Shown one piece after another: positions 5,994 through 9,751 of a DNA stretch of 9,751 nucleotides. The first letter of the stretch is position 1. Each line of letters starts with the position of its first letter. The DNA comes from JABDPF01 sp036351575 (GTDB lineage Bacteria > Pseudomonadota > Gammaproteobacteria > Xanthomonadales > SZUA-36), in assembly GCA_036351575.1 (NCBI GenBank), contig JAZBPJ010000114.1:1-9751 (forward strand), given 5' to 3'. Below the pieces are notes generated by a model. That model searched no databases and was not told where the DNA came from. It saw nothing but the letters and a program-made list of their open reading frames with translations. Made by a program: the position numbers and the translations under genes.

Positions 5994-6551
5994 TCAGGCG
6001 GTTCGCTGATCCCCGTGAATCCAGATGACCTCGGCGCCGCCATCGTGCCGGGCGAGGACGCGCGCCACCACGAACAGCAGGTCGGACAGTCGGTTGAGGT
6101 AGCGTATGGACGCCTCGTTGACGCCCTCCTGCGCGGCCAGCGAAATCACGCGTCGTTCCGCACGGCGAGCGGTGGCCCGCGCCAGGTGGCAGCGTGCCGC
6201 CGCCTCGCTGCCGCCGGGCAGGATAAAGTCCTTGAGCGGCGGCAGATCGGCGTTGAAGCGGTCCAGGTCCTGTTCCAGTTGCTCCGCGTAAGCATCGGGT
6301 ATCAGGGTGTGTCCCGGCATGCACAACTCTCCGCCCAGGTCGAACAGTTCGTGCTGGATCCTGTCGAGGCAGTCGCGCACTTCTGCGGGCAGGTCCGCGC
6401 AGAGCAGAAGTCCGATCGTGCTGTTGAGTTCGTCCACGGTGCCGTAGGCTTCGACCCTTGCATGATCCTTGCCGACGCGCACCCCGTCCCCGAGCCCGGT
6501 CGTGCCATCGTCGCCGGTGCGGGTATAAATTTTCGATAAGCGATTTCCCAT
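5994..6551 (-). CDS. PduO-type cob(I)alamin adenosyltransferase (ATR)
   Basis: Transfers adenosine from ATP to cob(I)alamin to make adenosylcobalamin, in the cytoplasm, as a trimer in this family. It has 185 residues, normal for the family. The N-terminus MGNRLSKIYTRTGDDGTTGL is the ATP-binding signature, followed by RVEAYGTVDELNS (32-44). FILPGGSEAAA (109-119) contains the Phe that enforces four-coordinate cobalamin in studied homologues. RATARRAERRV and YLNRLSDLLFVVAR (151-164) complete the site. All expected key residues are present. The ATG at 6549-6551 fits the family N-terminus; an ATG at 6555-6557 would add two residues. Neither has a ribosome site, and a promoter-like pair places the predicted transcript start on the 6551 ATG. 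It is divergent from the racemase gene. PduO-type is clear; a CobA-type enzyme is excluded by these motifs. Confidence 0.94.
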   Translation of the reverse strand: MGNRLSKIYTRTGDDGTTGLGDGVRVGKDHARVEAYGTVDELNSTIGLLLCADLPAEVRDCLDRIQHELFDLGGELCMPGHTLIPDAYAEQLEQDLDRFNADLPPLKDFILPGGSEAAARCHLARATARRAERRVISLAAQEGVNEASIRYLNRLSDLLFVVARVLARHDGGAEVIWIHGDQRTA

Positions 6552-6557
6552 CGGCAT

Positions 6558-6587
6558 ATTGTAGGTGCAAAAGGGTTTATGCGTCAC
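6558..6587 (-). promoter_or_regulatory. Predicted sigma70 promoter of the adenosyltransferase gene
   Basis: On the minus strand GTGACG (6587-6582, 4 of 6 to TTGACA), an 18-bp spacer, and TACAAT (6563-6558, 5 of 6 to TATAAT). The expected +1, seven bases past the -10 box, is 6551, exactly the A of the start codon. This predicts a leaderless mRNA, which agrees with the lack of any Shine-Dalgarno sequence. Confidence 0.45.
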
Positions 6588-6641
6588 CACACAGGCCCTA
6601 GACTGACCGCATACGTTCAACAGCAATCGATGGAGTTCGCG

Positions 6642-7784
6642 ATGGGTCCGCTCAAAGGCTATCGCATCATAGAAATCGCCGGGATCGGCCCCGGCCAGTT
6701 TTGCGGCATGCTGCTTTCCGACCTCGGCGCGGATGTGCTGCGCCTGGAGCGGCCCGGTTTCGCGGCCGCAGGCTTTGACATACCGCGGGAATACAACCTG
6801 ATGAACCGCGGCAGGTCGAACCTGGCCGTGGATCTGAAGTCGGAGCAGGGGCGAGAACTGGTGCTGCGCCTGTGCAGAAAGGCGGACGCGCTGTTCGAGG
6901 GGTTCCGCCCGGGCGTGATGGAACGGCTGGGCCTTGGCCCCGGGGCCTGTCATGAAGTGAATCCCGGCCTGGTCTACGGCCGCATGACCGGCTGGGGGCA
7001 GGACGGGCCGCTGGCCCAGCGGGCCGGGCACGACGGCAACTTCGTTGCCCTGTCCGGCGTCATGACGGTGCTGGCCGAAAAGGGCGGGCCTCCGCTGTAC
7101 GCGCCGATGCTTCCGGGCGATCTCGCCGGCGGCGGCGCCTACCTGGCGCTGGGTATCCTCGCGGCGCTGCTCGAGCGCGGTCGCTCCGGGCAGGGGCAGG
7201 TGGTCGATGCCGCGATCGTCGACGGCGCCATCCACATGCTGACGCCGTTTATCGGTTTCATGGAAGCGGGCATCTGGTCCGAGGGCCGCGGTTCGAACAT
7301 CCTGGACGGCGCCGCACCGTTTGTCGGCGCCTACGCCACGAGCGACGGCAAACATGTCTTCGTGTCGCCGCTGGAGCCGAAGTTTTTCGCGGTATTGCTG
7401 AAACGCATGGGACTCGAAGACATAGATGTTTCGCGCCAGTACGATCCCTCTTACTGGGCCGTTATCAGGCAGCGCTTGAAAGAAACCTTCGCTCAAAAGA
7501 CCCGGGACGAATGGTCCTCGGTACTCGAAGGTGTGGATGCCTGCTGCACGCCGGTGCTTTCACCGGCCGAACTCGGCAGCCACGAGCATCTGCGTGCACG
7601 GCGGGCAATGATCGAAGTCGACGGTGTCGAGCAGCCGGCCCCGGCGCCGAAATTTTCCCGCACGCCGGGCGAAATTCGTCATGGACCCGGCCGTACGCAA
7701 CCCGATCCGGAGGTTTTGAAGGACTGGGGATTGCGTCCGGAAGAAATCACGCTGCTGCTGCAGTCGCGAGACGATACCGGCTGA
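6642..7784 (+). CDS. Alpha-methylacyl-CoA racemase (CaiB/BaiF CoA-transferase superfamily)
   Basis: A 380-residue class III CoA-transferase-fold enzyme. Within that fold it carries the racemase set rather than the transferase aspartate: His130 in AGHDGNF, Asp160 in PGDLAGG, and Glu245 in LEPKF. These sit a constant four residues after His126, Asp156 and Glu241, which I recall as catalytic in the M. tuberculosis racemase MCR. The N-terminus GPLKGYRIIEIAGIGPGQF and LSDLGADVLRLERP are also typical. It is expected to interconvert (2R)- and (2S)-methylacyl-CoA thioesters so that beta-oxidation can proceed. Start 6642 has GGAG six bases upstream and matches the family N-terminus; in-frame ATGs at 6579 and 6630 lack ribosome sites. 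It is divergent from the adenosyltransferase and 57 bp upstream of the permease gene, with no terminator between, so the two may be co-transcribed. Confidence 0.92.
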   Translation: MGPLKGYRIIEIAGIGPGQFCGMLLSDLGADVLRLERPGFAAAGFDIPREYNLMNRGRSNLAVDLKSEQGRELVLRLCRKADALFEGFRPGVMERLGLGPGACHEVNPGLVYGRMTGWGQDGPLAQRAGHDGNFVALSGVMTVLAEKGGPPLYAPMLPGDLAGGGAYLALGILAALLERGRSGQGQVVDAAIVDGAIHMLTPFIGFMEAGIWSEGRGSNILDGAAPFVGAYATSDGKHVFVSPLEPKFFAVLLKRMGLEDIDVSRQYDPSYWAVIRQRLKETFAQKTRDEWSSVLEGVDACCTPVLSPAELGSHEHLRARRAMIEVDGVEQPAPAPKFSRTPGEIRHGPGRTQPDPEVLKDWGLRPEEITLLLQSRDDTG

Positions 7785-7841
7785 TTACCGGCCGGTGTGG
7801 CACACTGTGCTGCGTTCGAAAACGAAAAAAACGGGGGCGGC

Positions 7842-9629
7842 ATGCACGACTCGATGATTCTTTTTGTTCTTCTCGTCATCGTTTTCACATTGCTGATCTG
7901 GGGACGCTGGCGCTACGACCTGGTCGCTTTCGCGGCACTGATGGTTGCGGTAGTCGCCGGCGTCGTTCCGGTCGAGCAGGTGTTCTTCGGTTTCGGACAC
8001 CCGGCGGTCGTCGTGATCGCCCTGGTGCTGATCATCAGCAAGGGGCTGTCGAACTCGGGTGTCATCGAGTGGCTCGCACGCTACTTCATCGTGTCCTCGC
8101 GCAAGCTCGGAGCGCACATCGGCATCATGTCCGGCTTCGCGGCGGCGCTGTCCGCGGTCATGAACAACGTCGCGGCACTCGCGCTGCTGATGCCGCTGGA
8201 CATGCAGGCCGCGGCCAGGGCCAACCGCAGTCCCGCGCTCAGCCTGATGCCGCTTTCTTTCGCCTCGATACTCGGGGGGATGATCACCCTGATCGGCACC
8301 CCGCCGAACATCGTGATCGCCGAGTACCGCGGCAGCGCGCTGGGCGAGCCCTACGGCATGTTCGACTTCACCCCGGTCGGCCTTGCGGTGGCGTCGGTCG
8401 GTGTCGTTTTTGTCGCCCTGCTGGGCTGGCGCCTGATTCCGCAGGACCGGGGCAAGCACAACGCCGGGAAGGAGCTGTTCGAGCTGGGCAGTTATGTTGC
8501 CGAGGTCAACGTACCCGAGGGGTCACCAGCCGTTGGTCAGCGGGTGCGCGAACTGGACGTTGTTGCGGCGGAGCACGATGTTGAAGTGCTGGGCCTGGTG
8601 CGTCGCGGTGTGCGGCAGCCCGGTGCGGCCCGCCGGGTCGAGATTCGGCGCGGAGACGTGCTGGTCCTCAAGGCCGATGCTGCGGGCATCGAGGGGTTTG
8701 TCGGCTCGCTCAGGCTCGAATATGCGGGCAGCAGCAAGGGCAAAAACGGGTTGCCGGAGTCTGAGCAAACCATGCTGGAGGCCGTCGTGCCGCGCGGTTC
8801 GCGCGCTGAAAAGCGTTCCGCGCGGTCGATGCGTCTCATGTATCGCCACGGGGTCACCCTTCTCGGCGTATCCCGCCAGGGCCGGCGTATCAGCGACCGC
8901 GTGCGCGAACTGGAATTGCAGGCAGGTGACGTGCTGCTGCTCCTGGGCGAGCGCGAGCGGCTCGAAGACATCGTTGGCTGGATGGGTTGCCTCCCGCTGG
9001 CCGGGCGCGGGCTGCAACTCGTGCAGCGCAGCAAAGCCGGCCTGGCGGTCTCCATATTTGCCGCCGCCGTGGTCCTTGCCAGCATGGGAGTGCTTTACCT
9101 GCCGGTGGCTCTTGGCGTGGCGGCTGTGCTGATGGTTCTCGCCGGCATCATCCCGGTTCAGCGCGTTTACGATGCGATCGAGTGGCCGGTCATCGTTCTG
9201 CTGGGCTCGATGATCCCGATTGGCGTCGCCCTGGAAAGCAGCGGCGGAACCGCCCTGATCGCCGACAGCCTGACGGGTCTCACGGCGGACTTTTCGCCGG
9301 TCGTTGTCCTGCTGGTGCTCATGGCGGTCACGATGACCCTTTCGGACGTAATGAACAATGTGGCCACGGCGGTGATCGCCGCGCCGGTGGCCGTGCAGGT
9401 CGCCAATAGCCTGGACGTCAACCCGGACGCTTTCCTGATGGGTGTGGCGGTGGCGGCGAGCTGCGCGTTCCTGACGCCGATCGGGCACAAGAACAACACC
9501 CTGGTGATGGGCCCGGGCGGCTATCGCTTCGGCGACTACTGGCGCATGGGGCTGCCGCTGGAGGCGCTCGTCCTGCTCGTCGCGACGCCCGTGATCCTGC
9601 TCGTGTGGCCGTTCTCGGGCTCAGGGTAG
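7842..9629 (+). CDS. SLC13 family permease with two internal RCK_C (TrkA_C) domains
   Basis: An inner-membrane transporter of 595 residues in the divalent anion/sodium symporter (SLC13/DASS) group, which moves dicarboxylates, sulfate or similar anions. About six hydrophobic segments span residues 1-200, then a soluble insert, then six or so more from about 398 to 592. The first half has SAVMNNVAALALL (104-116) and IGTPPNI (151-157). The second repeats the pattern with SDVMNNVATAVIA (501-513) and TPIGHKNNTLVMGPGGYRFGDY (545-566), the usual inverted structural repeat. The insert holds two RCK_C domains, about 215-292 and 308-382, each ending in a GDVL motif. Such inserts typify bacterial members and may sense a ligand. 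ATG 7842 begins the first membrane helix, with a G-rich stretch (7833-7839) before it; an upstream in-frame start adds a polar tail. The substrate cannot be assigned; sulfate and dicarboxylate both fit. Confidence 0.92.
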   Translation: MHDSMILFVLLVIVFTLLIWGRWRYDLVAFAALMVAVVAGVVPVEQVFFGFGHPAVVVIALVLIISKGLSNSGVIEWLARYFIVSSRKLGAHIGIMSGFAAALSAVMNNVAALALLMPLDMQAAARANRSPALSLMPLSFASILGGMITLIGTPPNIVIAEYRGSALGEPYGMFDFTPVGLAVASVGVVFVALLGWRLIPQDRGKHNAGKELFELGSYVAEVNVPEGSPAVGQRVRELDVVAAEHDVEVLGLVRRGVRQPGAARRVEIRRGDVLVLKADAAGIEGFVGSLRLEYAGSSKGKNGLPESEQTMLEAVVPRGSRAEKRSARSMRLMYRHGVTLLGVSRQGRRISDRVRELELQAGDVLLLLGERERLEDIVGWMGCLPLAGRGLQLVQRSKAGLAVSIFAAAVVLASMGVLYLPVALGVAAVLMVLAGIIPVQRVYDAIEWPVIVLLGSMIPIGVALESSGGTALIADSLTGLTADFSPVVVLLVLMAVTMTLSDVMNNVATAVIAAPVAVQVANSLDVNPDAFLMGVAVAASCAFLTPIGHKNNTLVMGPGGYRFGDYWRMGLPLEALVLLVATPVILLVWPFSGSG

Positions 9630-9649
9630 CCGCACGCCGCGGAGGAGCC

Positions 9650-9751
9650 TCAGACCCGCCGCCCAAGCTCCGCCAGCGCCTTGGCGACCCGGGTTTCCCG
9701 GGTGCGCGCACCCTTCGCCTCGAACACCGGCTCGGCAAGCGCACGGCGCCG
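9650..9751 (-). CDS. C-terminal end of an unidentified protein (partial)
   Basis: The last 33 codons of a minus-strand frame that enters from the right edge and stops at TGA (9650-9652). The peptide is basic and helical in character: ALAEPVFEAKGARTRETRV followed by AKALAELGRRV. The charged EAK...TRETR...AK pattern looks like a real C-terminal helix, and the stop lies 20 bp from the convergent permease stop, as a real gene end would. I do not recognise the family; a YdeI-like C-terminus is a loose resemblance only. Confidence 0.55.
   Translation of the reverse strand, partial: RRRALAEPVFEAKGARTRETRVAKALAELGRRV

Noticed and set aside
6552..7496. Open frame extending the adenosyltransferase upstream by about 315 residues
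   Set aside because: The extension is antisense to the racemase gene, shows no domain, and the family N-terminus begins exactly at the ATG at 6551.
7776..7810. Stem ACCGGC/GCCGGT across the racemase stop, and GCACA/TGTGC just after it, as a terminator
   Set aside because: Stems are short and no T-run follows, so they are weak evidence for termination.
7511..8584. 357-codon + frame overlapping the racemase 3' end and the permease 5' end
   Set aside because: Out of frame with two well-supported genes and rich in Arg/Gly; a GC-codon artefact.
8523..9488. 321-codon open frame opposite the SLC13 permease
   Set aside because: His/Arg/Gln-rich low-complexity translation typical of antisense frames in GC-rich genes.
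9687..9703. Perfect inverted repeat ACCCGGG-TTT-CCCGGGT as a terminator between the permease and the next gene
   Set aside because: It lies inside the partial coding frame, where repeated Thr-Arg codons generate it, and no T-run follows on either strand.
1..9751. tRNA, rRNA, CRISPR array, insertion sequence, prophage or defence system
   Set aside because: No cloverleaf-like sequence, spaced repeat array, transposase, integrase or nuclease motif was seen on either strand; the genes read as core metabolism and envelope functions.

Overview
The window reads as ordinary chromosomal DNA from a moderately GC-rich proteobacterium, most likely a gammaproteobacterium. The Lrp protein is close to the enterobacterial protein along its whole length, there is a TorF-type outer-membrane protein (so a Gram-negative envelope), and codon use looks uniform throughout. 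I see no mobile element, CRISPR array, tRNA or rRNA. The species cannot be named from this sequence alone.

Layout. Positions 61-2362 hold a minus-strand series read lrp -> zinc-dependent deacetylase (HDAC family) -> short-chain dehydrogenase. Divergent from lrp is ald (alanine dehydrogenase, + strand), which ends in a strong intrinsic terminator at 3626-3652. The 126-bp lrp/ald divergent region is AT-rich. It holds a 14/15 match to the Lrp consensus site and two more dyads spaced about three helical turns apart. Next come two minus-strand genes: a DUF1801 protein (3659-4081) and a TorF-family outer-membrane protein (start best placed at 4967). An AT-rich promoter-like zone and about 200 bp without a recognisable gene follow. 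A + strand sulfotransferase (start best placed at 5302) then converges on a PduO-type cobalamin adenosyltransferase (5994-6551, minus) with only 5 bp between the stops. Divergent from the adenosyltransferase, on the + strand, are an alpha-methylacyl-CoA racemase and an SLC13-type permease with two internal RCK_C domains. The right edge cuts into the C-terminus of an unidentified minus-strand gene.

How the genes may work together (inference). Lrp probably controls ald and itself, linking alanine oxidation to pyruvate and ammonia with amino-acid supply. The adenosyltransferase and the racemase fit the same metabolic area: breakdown of methyl-branched acyl-CoAs yields propionyl-CoA, and adenosylcobalamin is the cofactor of methylmalonyl-CoA mutase. 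The other genes look like independent units.

No clearly new multi-gene system is visible. The points most worth checking are the phased dyad array at lrp/ald, a predicted leaderless start for the adenosyltransferase, a hairpin that could mask the ribosome binding site of the deacetylase gene, and a short-chain dehydrogenase with an apparent signal peptide.
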